This document shows positions 1 through 9,484 of a stretch of 64,000 nucleotides of DNA, piece by piece. The stretch's first letter is position 1. Each line of letters starts with the position of its first letter. A program made the translations under genes and the position numbers. This DNA comes from Chthoniobacter flavus Ellin428 (GTDB lineage: Bacteria > Verrucomicrobiota > Verrucomicrobiia > Chthoniobacterales > Chthoniobacteraceae). Location: the NCBI RefSeq assembly GCF_000173075.1, contig NZ_ABVL01000026.1:1-64000 (forward strand). Direction: 5' to 3'. Below the pieces are notes generated by a model. That model saw only the letters and a list, made by a program, of their open reading frames with translations, was not told the origin of the DNA and made no database searches.

Positions 1-87
1 GATTGGGGCGCTTCGCGCTCTCTGCCATAATTTCACCGCGGGCAAACGCCAAGCCGTCGGCACCCATTCCAAACAGCGAAGAGCCTA
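1..87. mobile_element. right end of a truncated MITE-like element
   Basis: These bases match, with several substitutions, the last ~85 bp of the 376-bp elements at 19492-19867 and 58717-59093, ending in the same inverted repeat (AAACAGCGAAGAGCC). The rest lies outside the window. At 91-117 a second, left-end-like sequence (CTCTTCGCTGTTTCAAGTGG) follows at once, so two element ends abut here. Confidence 0.7.
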
Positions 88-117
88 GATACCTCTTCGC
101 TGTTTCAAGTGGGTGAC

Positions 118-738
118 AGGAGAGCGTCGGGGTCACCTCCTGACACTTGACACGGGCCCGACCTGGAGGGGCGGAGGAATCTCCCGCTAGCGAAGAATTC
201 CCGCGCCGCCTCCGGGGCGCATCCGTGGGGGGACGTGTTCCGGGGGTGTCGCTCGCAAGCTCGCTTGGTCCCCGAGGCGGCGGAGGGGAATAGAGGGGGT
301 TGGTGGATGGGCGAGCAGGCTAAATTCCTTTGTCCCTCCGGGACAACCTTCCGCTTCACCGCAGCGACTTTGTCGCCGCCATGGAGGAGGTGGGCAATGA
401 TCATGTCCGCGAACTTCAATCCAGCAACGCAAGGCGCCTTCCGCGTATGTCACTCGACCTGCAATCGTGGATCGGGATCGGGGGCAACTTGATCGGGGCG
501 TAATCAAGGTCAACTGATCTGGAGAATCGCTTTTCGCCTCGCCACCCAACGATTTGACCGAAGAGTTTGATCGCAGGAGGCGGCCCGACCAGCCGCCCCA
601 CCCCCGAAACCGAGTTTCGCCGGAAAGGTGCGTTACCAAAGCCCCACTTTGGTAACGAGAGGGAAAGGGGCGAGAGTTGATCCCGCTCACCCGCTCCGCT
701 CACCTATCTCCATTGAGTCCGCTTTGTCTCGCAAACCA
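118..738. repeat. non-coding repeat-rich stretch
   Basis: No convincing gene was seen; the open frames here are GC-rich and lack family character. Bases 564-662 are one arm of a dispersed palindromic family, recognisable by CGAGTTTCGCCGGAAAGG and ACCAAAGCCCCACTTTGGT, that recurs at 1451-1804, 16441-16544 and, inverted, 16936-17007. Bases 320-350 (TCCCTCCGGGACAA) resemble the ends of the repeats at 14235, 16630 and 27180. Confidence 0.55.
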
Positions 739-1380
739 CTATTTCACATCCTCTACCGGGCCGGCGGAGACCCAACCACCGGCGGCGGCGGCAGGAAGGC
801 TTGGGTGCCGGTGTTTTACCGAATCATACGCCTCGGTAAAGATGCTGAAGACGAATTTCTTCACGACGCGTTTGCGGGATTCCAACGTTTCAAAGGTGAA
901 TCTGGCTTGCGCGGTATGGGACTGTGCATCGACGTCATTCGTCGACGCCGTTTCCATCAGTCGGGCTAAATCCAGATAATGGGTGGAACTGGCCGCCCTG
1001 AGTTGATACGAACCGCCGAGAGGGCCGCGACTCTGAGCGGACAAAAAACCCCAATCCATCAGCAGCACGCTCTCGGAGTGCTTGCCGCCCGTCGCCGAAG
1101 GATGGGCAATGGTCTCGAAACGGCTCTTCAGTTTGCCGTCATCGTACTCGTCCTCGCGAAAAACCACGAGATCCCCCGCATGGGCGGTTGCTTCGAAAAT
1201 GTATTTGGTGAAGCCCAAATCCTCCGGCGTCACCGTCTCGGCCTTGCTCACCTGCTGCGCGTGAAGAGGACACCCGCAAAGACCGACGACCACCACCGCT
1301 GCATAGACTCTCCGCACGACCGGGAAAACCGCCGCTCGCAAACGATCATCCCACCAACTCCTGAAATATCCTCGGATCAT
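739..1380 (-). CDS. secreted protein of unknown function
   Basis: The 213-residue product has a basic N-terminus and a hydrophobic segment (about residues 18-38) ending in LCGCPLHAQQ. This suggests export, either by signal peptidase I after HAQ or as a lipoprotein through the LCGC cysteine. The mature part has no family I recognise; it is mixed alpha/beta with several charged stretches (FREDEYDDGKLKSRFETI). It is flanked on both sides by dispersed repeats and stands alone, transcribed away from the next genes. The start is the first ATG before the hydrophobic segment; no clear Shine-Dalgarno sequence was seen. Confidence 0.6.
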   Translation of the reverse strand: MIRGYFRSWWDDRLRAAVFPVVRRVYAAVVVVGLCGCPLHAQQVSKAETVTPEDLGFTKYIFEATAHAGDLVVFREDEYDDGKLKSRFETIAHPSATGGKHSESVLLMDWGFLSAQSRGPLGGSYQLRAASSTHYLDLARLMETASTNDVDAQSHTAQARFTFETLESRKRVVKKFVFSIFTEAYDSVKHRHPSLPAAAAGGWVSAGPVEDVK

Positions 1381-1450
1381 TGCCGATTCCTATCTGGGTG
1401 AGCCAAACGTGTCAATGCCATCGAAATTCTCGATGTGAGTTCCAAATTCT

Positions 1451-1804
1451 CTCGTTACCAAAGTGAGGCTTTGGTAATGCACTCCTTCGGCGAAACTGTG
1501 TTTCGGTGGCGGAGCGGCTGGTTTCGCTTTCCAGCCCACGCCCGAATTGGCACTCCCTTTTGCGCCTGGTAGGAATTCAGCCTATGGCCCGGCCGCTATC
1601 GCATCGAGGAACCCGCTGGCGCATCATGGGATGCTCCCAAGGACTGAGTATTTTCACCACGCCCCGGTGCTGCGGCGGGCCTCGCCGGTGGGCACGATTC
1701 CGCTGCGGAGTTTGATCGCTGGACGGCCTGACCAACCGCCCCACCGCCGAAACCGAGTTTCGCCGGAAAGGTGCGTTACCAAAGCCCCACTTTGGTAATG
1801 AGGG
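1451..1804. repeat. palindromic dispersed repeat, full-length copy
   Basis: Left arm 1451-1521 (CTCGTTACCAAAGTGAGGCT...) and right arm 1732-1804 (...AGCCCCACTTTGGTAATGAG) are reverse complements over about 70 bp with some mismatches. The ~210-bp centre holds no gene. Single arms recur at 564-662, 16441-16544 and 16936-17007; a related palindrome is at 43780-43982. Confidence 0.75.
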
Positions 1805-1898
1805 GGAATTGAACGAGGGGAAATTGAAGCCACGACCGGGACGAGGAATGAATTGCCCCGGCCTGCAGGATCACCTTAATCTCCCGGCGGAGGCGCGC

Positions 1899-1997
1899 AT
1901 GATCCTCAAATTTCTTTGTCCGCAATGTGGCCAGAAGATCTCGGTGGATACGCCCGTCCGGGCGCAGACGCCGAAAACAGAGGAGCAGAAGCAATGA
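1899..1997 (+). pseudogene. zinc-ribbon N-terminal remnant (32 aa)
   Basis: ATG at 1899 is preceded by GGAGG five bases upstream, a good ribosome-binding site. The short product begins MILKFLCPQCGQKISV, the N-terminal half of a zinc ribbon of the kind that opens many verrucomicrobial proteins. The second CxxC pair needed to close a zinc site is missing, because the frame stops after TPKTEEQKQ in a tract of AGACAATCAGAC repeats. I read it as a truncated gene whose body was lost or replaced by repeat DNA; a functional mini-protein is possible but less likely. Confidence 0.4.
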
Positions 1998-2119
1998 GAC
2001 AATCAGACGATCAGACAATCAGACCGGGAGACAACGAGCGTTCCGTCCTGGGAGACGGGATTCTCCGGCGTCACCTCATCGTCCAGAATGACCGGCCAGG
2101 ACACGCGCCATCACATCGG

Positions 2120-2782
2120 ATGTCTGCCTTAACCGCCCTGCGCCCGCTGCGGGCTTTTGTCTTCTTTTTCCTGTTTCTGACCGCCGTTGCGGTGGCCCGC
2201 GCGGAGGAGATCGACGTCCCATCGCCGCACAAAAAATACGCGTTGCGCGGAAACAGCGGTAACTCCGGTGAGCTGGCGATCGTGCGCCTGGAGGATGGAA
2301 AAAAGGTGGCTGATCTTCTTTCCCCAGCGGACGGAATTACCCTGGGAGGCGCGAAGGCGCGGTGGTCTCCGGATGAGAAATGGGTGGTGGTGCTGATTAG
2401 TCGAAGGAAACTGTACGACCTGGACATCCTCGTGCGCGCGGAGGACGGGCGGTACGTCGAAAGGGAAATCACGACTCCGGAATTGGAAAAGGTATTTCAG
2501 ATGACCGGAGACGAGGCCGCTCGACTGGACGGAGAAGATGCCGCGCTGGGCCCGTGGGCGAAAGGCCCCCTGCCCTGGATGAAAGGCGCGCTGACGGTGT
2601 GGTCGGACGGCTGGATGCGCACCGACTCCGGCGAATCGCAGCATTATGTTTACCGGTATGCGATCATGCTGGCTCAGGGAAAACCGGTCATCAGAGAGAT
2701 CAAGAAAGTGGGTATCTTTTCCGACAAACAGTTCGAAACATTCCGCCGGAAACTAAAACAAGAGTCGGGCGTGGACTTATAA
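2120..2782 (+). CDS. secreted WD40-like/beta-propeller fragment protein
   Basis: The 220-residue product starts with a signal peptide (basic MSALTALRPLRAF, hydrophobic core to about residue 25, cleavage near ARA-EE). The ATG at 2120 is preferred over upstream in-frame starts because it places this signal at the N-terminus and the upstream reading is repeat-derived. The segment ARWSPDEKWVVVLISRRKLY resembles one blade of a PD40/WD40-like propeller, followed by a charged region with two GPW/LPW turns. No enzyme motif is visible. The next gene begins 42 bases downstream on the same strand and may be co-transcribed. Confidence 0.6.
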   Translation: MSALTALRPLRAFVFFFLFLTAVAVARAEEIDVPSPHKKYALRGNSGNSGELAIVRLEDGKKVADLLSPADGITLGGAKARWSPDEKWVVVLISRRKLYDLDILVRAEDGRYVEREITTPELEKVFQMTGDEAARLDGEDAALGPWAKGPLPWMKGALTVWSDGWMRTDSGESQHYVYRYAIMLAQGKPVIREIKKVGIFSDKQFETFRRKLKQESGVDL

Positions 2783-2824
2783 TGATCGGGTGGGAGCCTA
2801 CGCCAAGCGGCCAGGCGAAAAACC

Positions 2825-3286
2825 ATGAAAGATAAACCCAAAACATCGCGGTTCGACGAACTGGCAAAAGACGACCCGGAACTGGCGGAGATCCTGGCGG
2901 AGATTAGACAGAAAAAAGAAGCTGGCATCATTCGCGACGCCCCGAAGACTTACCGGGATTGCAAGGACTGGCGCGATGCGTGGCTCTATGCTTTTATGCG
3001 CGCTAAACTTCATCCGGATCGACACATGCGATTGAATGGCGATGCGGTTCTTTGCGTTGCCTGGATCGGACCCGCTTTCAACGATAAGATCGTTGCGGCG
3101 CTGGAGAAGACCGCACCACTGCTTGGTGAAAATAGGGATTTGCGCGAACTAAGATTGATCGCAACCGCTGTCACCGGTGATGGCATGGAACGACTGAAAG
3201 CCCTTTTTCCGAAGGCAGCGATAACCGTTCATAGCTGGGAGGACGACCGGAGAGAACCTTCTCTGAGTAACGTCCGCGAAATGTAG
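2825..3286 (+). CDS. hypothetical protein with LRR-like C-terminus
   Basis: The 153-residue soluble protein has an acidic/basic helical start (residues 1-40, DELAKDDPELAEILAEIRQK, likely coiled coil). Residues 100-135 (LRELRLIATAVTGDGMERL) read like one or two leucine-rich repeats of the ribonuclease-inhibitor/cysteine-containing type, with spacing LxxLxLxxTxVTxxGMExL. No signal peptide is present, so a cytoplasmic location is expected. It follows the secreted propeller-like gene by 42 bases. Function is unknown; a small LRR adaptor is a guess. Confidence 0.6.
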   Translation: MKDKPKTSRFDELAKDDPELAEILAEIRQKKEAGIIRDAPKTYRDCKDWRDAWLYAFMRAKLHPDRHMRLNGDAVLCVAWIGPAFNDKIVAALEKTAPLLGENRDLRELRLIATAVTGDGMERLKALFPKAAITVHSWEDDRREPSLSNVREM

Positions 3287-3350
3287 GCGCAGGGGCCAGC
3301 CTTTCCATTATCCACAAATCAGCCACTGCTGTCCAAAATAGGGTAGTGTC

Positions 3351-3644
3351 CTAATTTGAATCCGGAACATCACCCCTCGGTGCAGACTCTGCCCTTGTCT
3401 CACCACCCCACTCCTTCTTCGCCGCCAGTTTGTAACCTGCACTGCGGTTATCGGTCGAGTGAAAGCCAGACCCCTTGAAAATGATCCCAGCGCCTTTCCC
3501 GATCAACCTCTGGACTTGCCCCTTACCCCATTTTTTCTTTGGACACAGAGTTTTTGGGCACACCTTGAAGGCGGTGGCGCTCATCGGTTGAAAGGCTTCG
3601 AAGTACGTTTTGCACTTAACGCACTGATAATCGTAGGTGGGCAC
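3351..3644 (-). CDS. FmdB-family zinc ribbon protein
   Basis: The 97-residue product opens MPTYDYQCVKCKTYFEAFQPM, the signature start of FmdB-type putative regulatory zinc ribbons, with CxxC at residues 8 and 11. The second zinc pair is C29 and C34 (KVCPKTLCPKKKW), spaced wider than the usual CxxC. A G-rich loop (RLIGKGAGIIFKGSGFHSTD) follows, as in the family, then a tail of about 25 residues. Members are small proteins of uncertain role, originally linked to formamidase and amidase regulation. Its 3' end abuts repeat-rich DNA and it has no operon partner. Confidence 0.75.
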   Translation of the reverse strand: MPTYDYQCVKCKTYFEAFQPMSATAFKVCPKTLCPKKKWGKGQVQRLIGKGAGIIFKGSGFHSTDNRSAGYKLAAKKEWGGETRAESAPRGDVPDSN

Positions 3645-3735
3645 CCCTCAATCATCTCCGCAAGATCGGTCACAGTCCACGCGGAATTGACGACGCCAGC
3701 CTCGACAGCGGGAGTGCAACGGATGGTTTTGCCCC

Positions 3736-3900
3736 TCGTTCCCAAGCTCCAGCTTGGGAATGCCCCGTCTCCGAAGCTCCAGCTTCGCAATGGGTCACTC
3801 TTTTGCCCTCGTGCCCAAAGAGTTTGGGCACGAGAGAACGAGGAGAAATGCCCTGTCTCAAATTTTTCGGCCGATCTGCGGGGCATTTCGCCACGTGCCG
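3736..3900. repeat. cluster of short hairpin repeats
   Basis: Three palindromes lie in a row: GTTCCCAAGCTCCAGCTTGGGAA at 3738-3760, CCGAAGCTCCAGCTTCGCAA near 3770-3790, and CTCGTGCCCAAAGAGTTTGGGCACGAG near 3809-3835. Variants of the first and third recur at 50870-51035, 55637-55682, 57183-57213, 57927-57957, 61540-61640 and 63160-63330. The rest of 3645-4035 holds no gene that I can support. Confidence 0.65.
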
Positions 3901-4035
3901 AAAATCGGCTTTCTGCGGATGACTTGGGGTGATAACGAAAGGGGAATGTCGCCTCTTCGGAAGTATCGCTCTCTCGGTTCGCGCGGTCGCCTTCGGGCGG
4001 GATCGGACACGGGTCAAAGAAGCTACCCCACGCCG

Positions 4036-4785
4036 ATGCACAAGTTAGGCTTCCTTTTCATTCTCGCGGGGCTCAGCTTCCTCCTCTCCGCCTCGACGAT
4101 CGCCCAGGCCGGTCCGCCGGCGGGTCGCGCCCGGTTCGAATTGCTCGGGATGCTCGATGAATATGAAGGCCGGTCGTTGCCGGATCCTGCTCATAGCGCC
4201 CCGAGCGATGGTTTCTTGATCGAGAGCTTTTACGGCTCGGAAGTCGCCGCGGCGAACCATTTTGAGAAGGTGCTCCGGGAATTCTGTGTCGAGGAGTCGC
4301 TGCCGCAAAACTGGAAACGTCTGGATGAAAAAGAAACGGAGGGTGGGCATATTTTCTTCGGCAGCACGGAAATCACGGCGGCAATCAACACCAGCTTTAC
4401 GGCGGATCCGCGCGACCCTTTGCACGGAGTGGTTGCCGCCGAGGTTCTGCGGTCGGCGACCCGAGCAGATATGCTTCGCTATGTGGCGGGTGCGTATGTC
4501 CGCTTTGGCGACTATCAATCCGCCCATCGCGCCTTCTTTCACGCGGCCAATAACTTCAGCAAATTCTGTGTCTTGACCGACTTTTTGTCGCGCTTGGGAT
4601 GTCGCCATCTGCGATTTTACGATGACACCGATGCCGGAACTGCTCCGAGTATCCTGGTGCTGACATTTCGCCCCAGCCTCAAGGTGAAAGCCGTTACCGG
4701 AATCCGCCGGGAGCTTACGGCCAAGGAATTGAAGGCCATGGATTACTCCCACCTGAAAGAGAAGAAATTACCGCATTTTAATTGA
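4036..4785 (+). CDS. secreted hypothetical protein, possible TPR-like segment
   Basis: The 249-residue product begins MHKLGFLFILAGLSFLLSAS, a signal peptide with likely cleavage at AQA-GPP (about residue 24). I chose the ATG at 4036 because the longer in-frame reading upstream runs through repeat DNA. Residues 145-190 (RYVAGAYVRFGDYQSAHRAF) look like a helical TPR-type hairpin pair; an earlier acidic stretch (NWKRLDEKETEGGHIFFGS) suggests a mixed fold. It stands alone. No family is recognised; a periplasmic or secreted role follows only from the signal peptide. Confidence 0.6.
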   Translation: MHKLGFLFILAGLSFLLSASTIAQAGPPAGRARFELLGMLDEYEGRSLPDPAHSAPSDGFLIESFYGSEVAAANHFEKVLREFCVEESLPQNWKRLDEKETEGGHIFFGSTEITAAINTSFTADPRDPLHGVVAAEVLRSATRADMLRYVAGAYVRFGDYQSAHRAFFHAANNFSKFCVLTDFLSRLGCRHLRFYDDTDAGTAPSILVLTFRPSLKVKAVTGIRRELTAKELKAMDYSHLKEKKLPHFN

Positions 4786-5113
4786 ACTGGCGGTGGTCAA
4801 TCCCGTGGCTCGGCGATTCAGCAAACGGCCTCGACATTCACTTGCAGAGCCGGGGCGCACCGAGTGTCCGCGGGCTGTTGCCCAGATCCTGAGAGACTGT
4901 GAAATAATTAGCCGCTCCCCCGCGTGTCATTCAGAGCGGGGGGCCCCGGTGGTAAGGTGGCGGGGTACGCAGTCGAAAACCGATCCCGCTCTGTGGGAGA
5001 GACGCCGATGGGACTGCGGGGCAACCCCGTCGCTTTACCAGGACTTTGCGTCCGCCTTCGAAGGGGTGCGCTAATTTAGGATTCCATTAATTAGCGAGCA
5101 GCAAACAATTTGT
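4786..5113. repeat. non-coding leader region with repeat fragments
   Basis: Bases 4888-4905 (TGAGAGACTGTGAAATAA) match the left end of the ~124-bp repeat at 34570-34694 and 61298-61420. Bases 4925-4985 are a degraded copy of the GTGTCATCCTGAGCG...ACGCAGTCGAA core of the MITE at 19492. A 7-bp dyad, GCTAATT (5071-5077) and AATTAGC (5090-5096), sits 18-43 bases before the next start codon and could be an operator or chance. No gene is seen. Confidence 0.5.
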
Positions 5114-8100
5114 TTGGCTATGCGACAAGGCTTTATACAAGGTCGCGGGAACTCACCCATGAACACTATTTCCCTTGACGCTGGAGCCGGTTCCCGGACG
5201 AGAGCGCTTCTTCGGCTTCTCCCAATGCTGCTTATTTTCCTGGTGGCCGCTGCCTCGGCATTTGGTCAGGCGGGGCCACCGACGATCAACTCCCCTGGCA
5301 GTACTAGTTCGCCAGGACCAATCGTCTCGATCCAGACCCCGGTATTTTCCTGGAGTTCCGTTTCCGGCGCGACCGGATATGGGCTTTATATCCGCGACCT
5401 GACGACGAATACCCTCATTTTCAATAATGATGGCGGGCCTAAAACAGGCACCACCTTCTCACTGCCTTCAGGTTATCTCGCCCCAGGCCACAGCTACCGC
5501 TGGGCCATGACTACTTTTGTCAATACGACGGAGAGCAATCAATCCCCATATCGCTTCTTTCAAACTGGCACTTCCGTGAACCTGGTTCCGTACCTGGTTT
5601 CCGGACGCTCGAATATCATTGGGATCGGGACAGGGACATTCGTGATTCCGGCAAATGAGCCAGCGACAATCACAACCAATGACAGCGTTTATTTCGTCAA
5701 TACGTGGGCCAATGTCGGTAACTGGGTTTCGTCGGGTCTCTATTCGGTGCAGTTATATTTGGATGGTGTATTGGCGACCACGTGGTCTGGGGTATCAGTG
5801 AGTAATCCCGGAGCCTATGTGGAAGGTTCCTCATTTCCCGGAAAACTGAGTGCGGGATCGCATACCGCGGTGCTCGTGGTGGATGCACTGAACAATATTC
5901 AGGAGAGCGATGAAGGGGACAATCAATACTCCCGGACATTTACTGTAGTCGATTCCGGTTCCGCCCCATCGATATCCAGCGTCACCCCCAATCCCATCGC
6001 CGCCGACCCCGCCGATGGCAACCAGATCTTGACGATCAATGGAGCAAACTTCGTCAACAAGCCGACGGTAGCGGTGACATGGACTGGCGGGGGCAGCACA
6101 CTTTCCTCCGCGCAAGTGACATATGTGAGCAGCACGCAGCTGACGATGTCGATTAAACTGGGGGCGGTGGCGGACAATTGGACGGTCAACGTGAAAAACC
6201 CGGATGGACAGAAGTCGAATACTTTCGGTTTTCAGGTCGTAACGACACCCGTGGCCCCGGATGGTCTCGGCGCGCAGGTGTTCCCAGACCACGTATTGCT
6301 GGGCTGGAATGATAACTCCACCAATGAATCCGGTTTTAAGATCGAGCGCCGCACCGGCAGTGGATCATATGCGCAAATCGCCGTGATAGGAGCCAATTCC
6401 AGCAACGCGGCGTATTACACGGACAACACCGTAAGCCCCCAAACCAGCTATAGCTACCGGGTGCGTGCGTATAACGCGGGCGGAGACTCGGGCTATACGA
6501 CCGAGGTCACGCTGACCACTCCGGAAGGGCCACCGGGCGCCTTCACGCTGTCCAATACCTCTCCCGTTTGGGATTCCAGTATTCCCGGGCCAGAAGTCCA
6601 ATTGAATTGGACGGCATCGACCGACGCCGGAGGATATTCGGTCTATCGCAACGGAGTGATCTACTCAGCGGGTATTTCGGGAACGAGTTTTCTCAATTCG
6701 GCAAACTTGTCACCCGGCGCGACGTATACCTACTTCATCAGGGCTTCCAACGCGGCGGGTACGACGGATTCGAACACGATCACTGTCACCATGCCGACGG
6801 CTCCTCAAGGTCCGAGTGTTACGTCGGTAAATCCAAACCCAGTGCCGGGAAGCAATGCTTCGCAAAACTTCGTGGTCAATGGCTCCAATTTCGACCCCAA
6901 TTGCACCGTGACCTTACGCGATCTGACGACTGGCATCACGTATGCCAACCGGACGAAGATTGCCCAAACGGGGACATCGATCACCTTGAATCCCAATTTT
7001 GGAACGCCGGCTCATATCTGGAGCGTCGAGGTGATTAATCCGGGCTCCGTCAGCTCGGGGCCGTATCAGTTCCTGGTGTCGGCTTCAGCAAGCCTGGTGA
7101 GTTTAACGGTCAACGGCCCATCCGCTCTGACCGCGGGCGGCCAGGCTGCGTTTACTGCTACCGCCTATTTCTCCAGTGGATCTCCGCAGGATGTCAGCAA
7201 TCAGGTCGCGTGGAGCGTGACGGGTGGTCCGACCGGCACGCACATGTCCGGCCGCACTCTCGTCGCTGGCTCTGGTCCTGCATCAACCGCCGCCGTCTCC
7301 GCAAGCTACTCGCAGGGCACAGGTATACGCAGTGCCAGTGCAAGTGTGTCGATTGGGGCCGGACTTTCTGTCGCCATCCAGGCAAGCGCACCGTCGACGA
7401 GCGCTGGGTCCAGCTTTTATCATCTACAAGCGAATGCGACCCCGAGTGGCGGCTCCGGCACGGTCACTGCGGTATGGAAGATCGACGGTACATCGGTGAT
7501 CGGCAGCTCGCTTGGGCTGGATACCACCGTCATTGCCACGCAGGGGACTACCCATAATCTGGAAGTGAAAGTCACCGATGGTGCCGGGTTGACGGCGCAA
7601 GCCAATGTCGACCTGCTGTTTCCGAAAACCACCCAGGTCAACGAGCAGTTTCCATCAGACGGTAGTGCTGGGGTTCCGCACGCTGCCACATTGTACGCTG
7701 CTGACGGGGTCAACGGATTTACCTTTGACGATAGTCTTCGGAACAACGGGGTGATTGTCATCATCCACGGCCTCAACGACAGCGTCGATTCCCAATGGAT
7801 GCAAGAGATGGCGGCGGCCATTCGAAATAAGCTGGGACCAAATGCCGCACCCAATATCCTGCTCTACGACTGGCGCCAGGATGCCACTCCACTCCTGAAC
7901 AGTTCGGATTTACTGAACGCGGCTGCGAAAGAAATGCCGGAAGCATTTCCCCCTAACAGCAGTTTAATGAAAAAGATCGAGTCGATCTCGGCGGACGCTT
8001 TTTACGAGAGCGGCCCCGTGCTTGTCTTATTGACTCAATGCATCTACATCCGGCCGATGGGTGAAGCCCACGGTTTCACGCTGGCAGATTATCTTTCCAA

Positions 8101-9484
8101 GCAGATCGATGCAGGACATATCGATGCAACGAAGCCAATTCAGTTGATTGGACACAGTGCTGGCGGCTTCGTGGCAGCGAATGCAGGATTGGCGCTACTG
8201 GCGGAAAGACATCCGGCGCAATTGCAAGTCACGACCTTGGACACGCCTTTTCTCCGGGGGACGCAGGTGCTGTTCGTAAAAGGTAATGGGGGTAAGTTTG
8301 ACCGGTATGTCTCCTCGGCTCTCGGGGAGTTGGTGCCGGGATTGGAATTGCTGAAAAATATGCCGTCTTTGGAGAAAATGCTCCTTTCCTTGACCGGAGA
8401 TGGGAGCGACAACGGCGGCCAATCCGACGTTGCGGACGTGATCACACAGGATGCTACCTACCATATCGGAGCCGATATTGATACTGCCCCGACCCATTGG
8501 TGGCAGGACCTGCTTCCATCACAGATTCTGATTAATCATCAGGATGCGCATGAGTGGTACAGTCGCACGATAGCCAATCCGGACCATTACGGGGAAGGCT
8601 TCTATTACTCTCCCTTCATTGGCAATCCCTTCCCCCAGAGCGCTGCAATGCAGCCTCTCGCAATGACTCCGAGTCCGGCGCCCGTCGCGGTTACTGGCTT
8701 TTCGAGCTTTGGCAATGTGAGCAACGCCAATGAGGTTTACACGCTCACCGAACAAGGGAACGCCGGAATCTACGAGAATGTGACCATCCCGATGAATGCC
8801 AGCACCTTGAAATTCAATGTGCAGTTCACGCATCCCGGGGATGGTGATTTCGTCGAGGTGAGTTTCGGCGACCACCCAGTGCTGGTCAATCTGCCCGATG
8901 GCGCGGCCCTCGAGTCCGGCCCCATTCCCATTGAGATTCCCATCGTTTACCTTGGCGGTGAGACGGGCCAGTTGCTCTTCAAGCTGAATGGGATTGGCGC
9001 GGACAATGCGATCGTTCAGCTCGACAGTATTGCGATCACGACGGACGACGACGCCGATCACGATGGCCTGACGTATCTTCAAGAGATCGCTCTCGGGACT
9101 GATCCCCGCTACCCGGATACGGACGGCGATGGCATCAACGACGGCGACGAGGTAAACATCTACCACACCAATCCCCTGCTCGCCGACACCGATGGCGACG
9201 GGATCAAGGACGGAGATGAAGTTGCTGCCGGGACGAATCCGCTCGACCCGACCTCGAACTTCAAATTGGTCGGGGGGCAGCGATTGCCGAACGGGAGCTT
9301 CACGGTTTCCTGGTCAGCAGTGGTCGGGAAAAGCTATCGGATTCTGCGCTCGCCCACTCCGGCTTTTGCCAGCTTCGACATACTGGCAGTGGACATTGAG
9401 CCTTCCTCGACGACGGCCACCTACACGGATTCGTCCGTGCCGCCGGGGACGACCGCCGCGTTTTACAAGGTGCTGGTGGAATAG
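5114..9484 (+). CDS. large secreted multidomain protein with alpha/beta-hydrolase module
   Basis: The 1456-residue product has a signal peptide (hydrophobic LLRLLPMLLIFLVAAASAFG, cleavage near FGQA). The TTG at 5114, ATG at 5120 or ATG at 5159 could start it; 5159 gives the neatest signal. Modules in order: an Ig/Fn3-like unit (~55-145), a CARDB-like unit (~155-275), IPT/TIG (~285-375), two Fn3 (~380-560), IPT (~565-655) and Ig-like units (~660-850). An alpha/beta-hydrolase follows (~860-1130) with VIVIIHGLND and the nucleophile elbow GHSAGG near residue 1013. Calcium-binding DTDGDGIxDGDE repeats (~1310-1385) precede a C-terminal WSAVVGKSYRILRS unit. It is likely cell-surface or secreted, with a lipase/esterase-type activity. 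The hydrolase substrate is unknown. Confidence 0.85.
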   Translation: MAMRQGFIQGRGNSPMNTISLDAGAGSRTRALLRLLPMLLIFLVAAASAFGQAGPPTINSPGSTSSPGPIVSIQTPVFSWSSVSGATGYGLYIRDLTTNTLIFNNDGGPKTGTTFSLPSGYLAPGHSYRWAMTTFVNTTESNQSPYRFFQTGTSVNLVPYLVSGRSNIIGIGTGTFVIPANEPATITTNDSVYFVNTWANVGNWVSSGLYSVQLYLDGVLATTWSGVSVSNPGAYVEGSSFPGKLSAGSHTAVLVVDALNNIQESDEGDNQYSRTFTVVDSGSAPSISSVTPNPIAADPADGNQILTINGANFVNKPTVAVTWTGGGSTLSSAQVTYVSSTQLTMSIKLGAVADNWTVNVKNPDGQKSNTFGFQVVTTPVAPDGLGAQVFPDHVLLGWNDNSTNESGFKIERRTGSGSYAQIAVIGANSSNAAYYTDNTVSPQTSYSYRVRAYNAGGDSGYTTEVTLTTPEGPPGAFTLSNTSPVWDSSIPGPEVQLNWTASTDAGGYSVYRNGVIYSAGISGTSFLNSANLSPGATYTYFIRASNAAGTTDSNTITVTMPTAPQGPSVTSVNPNPVPGSNASQNFVVNGSNFDPNCTVTLRDLTTGITYANRTKIAQTGTSITLNPNFGTPAHIWSVEVINPGSVSSGPYQFLVSASASLVSLTVNGPSALTAGGQAAFTATAYFSSGSPQDVSNQVAWSVTGGPTGTHMSGRTLVAGSGPASTAAVSASYSQGTGIRSASASVSIGAGLSVAIQASAPSTSAGSSFYHLQANATPSGGSGTVTAVWKIDGTSVIGSSLGLDTTVIATQGTTHNLEVKVTDGAGLTAQANVDLLFPKTTQVNEQFPSDGSAGVPHAATLYAADGVNGFTFDDSLRNNGVIVIIHGLNDSVDSQWMQEMAAAIRNKLGPNAAPNILLYDWRQDATPLLNSSDLLNAAAKEMPEAFPPNSSLMKKIESISADAFYESGPVLVLLTQCIYIRPMGEAHGFTLADYLSKQIDAGHIDATKPIQLIGHSAGGFVAANAGLALLAERHPAQLQVTTLDTPFLRGTQVLFVKGNGGKFDRYVSSALGELVPGLELLKNMPSLEKMLLSLTGDGSDNGGQSDVADVITQDATYHIGADIDTAPTHWWQDLLPSQILINHQDAHEWYSRTIANPDHYGEGFYYSPFIGNPFPQSAAMQPLAMTPSPAPVAVTGFSSFGNVSNANEVYTLTEQGNAGIYENVTIPMNASTLKFNVQFTHPGDGDFVEVSFGDHPVLVNLPDGAALESGPIPIEIPIVYLGGETGQLLFKLNGIGADNAIVQLDSIAITTDDDADHDGLTYLQEIALGTDPRYPDTDGDGINDGDEVNIYHTNPLLADTDGDGIKDGDEVAAGTNPLDPTSNFKLVGGQRLPNGSFTVSWSAVVGKSYRILRSPTPAFASFDILAVDIEPSSTTATYTDSSVPPGTTAAFYKVLVE

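Noticed and set aside
4925..5070. A possible riboswitch before the large surface-protein gene
   Set aside because: The first half is a degraded copy of the MITE core and no conserved aptamer core was recognised.
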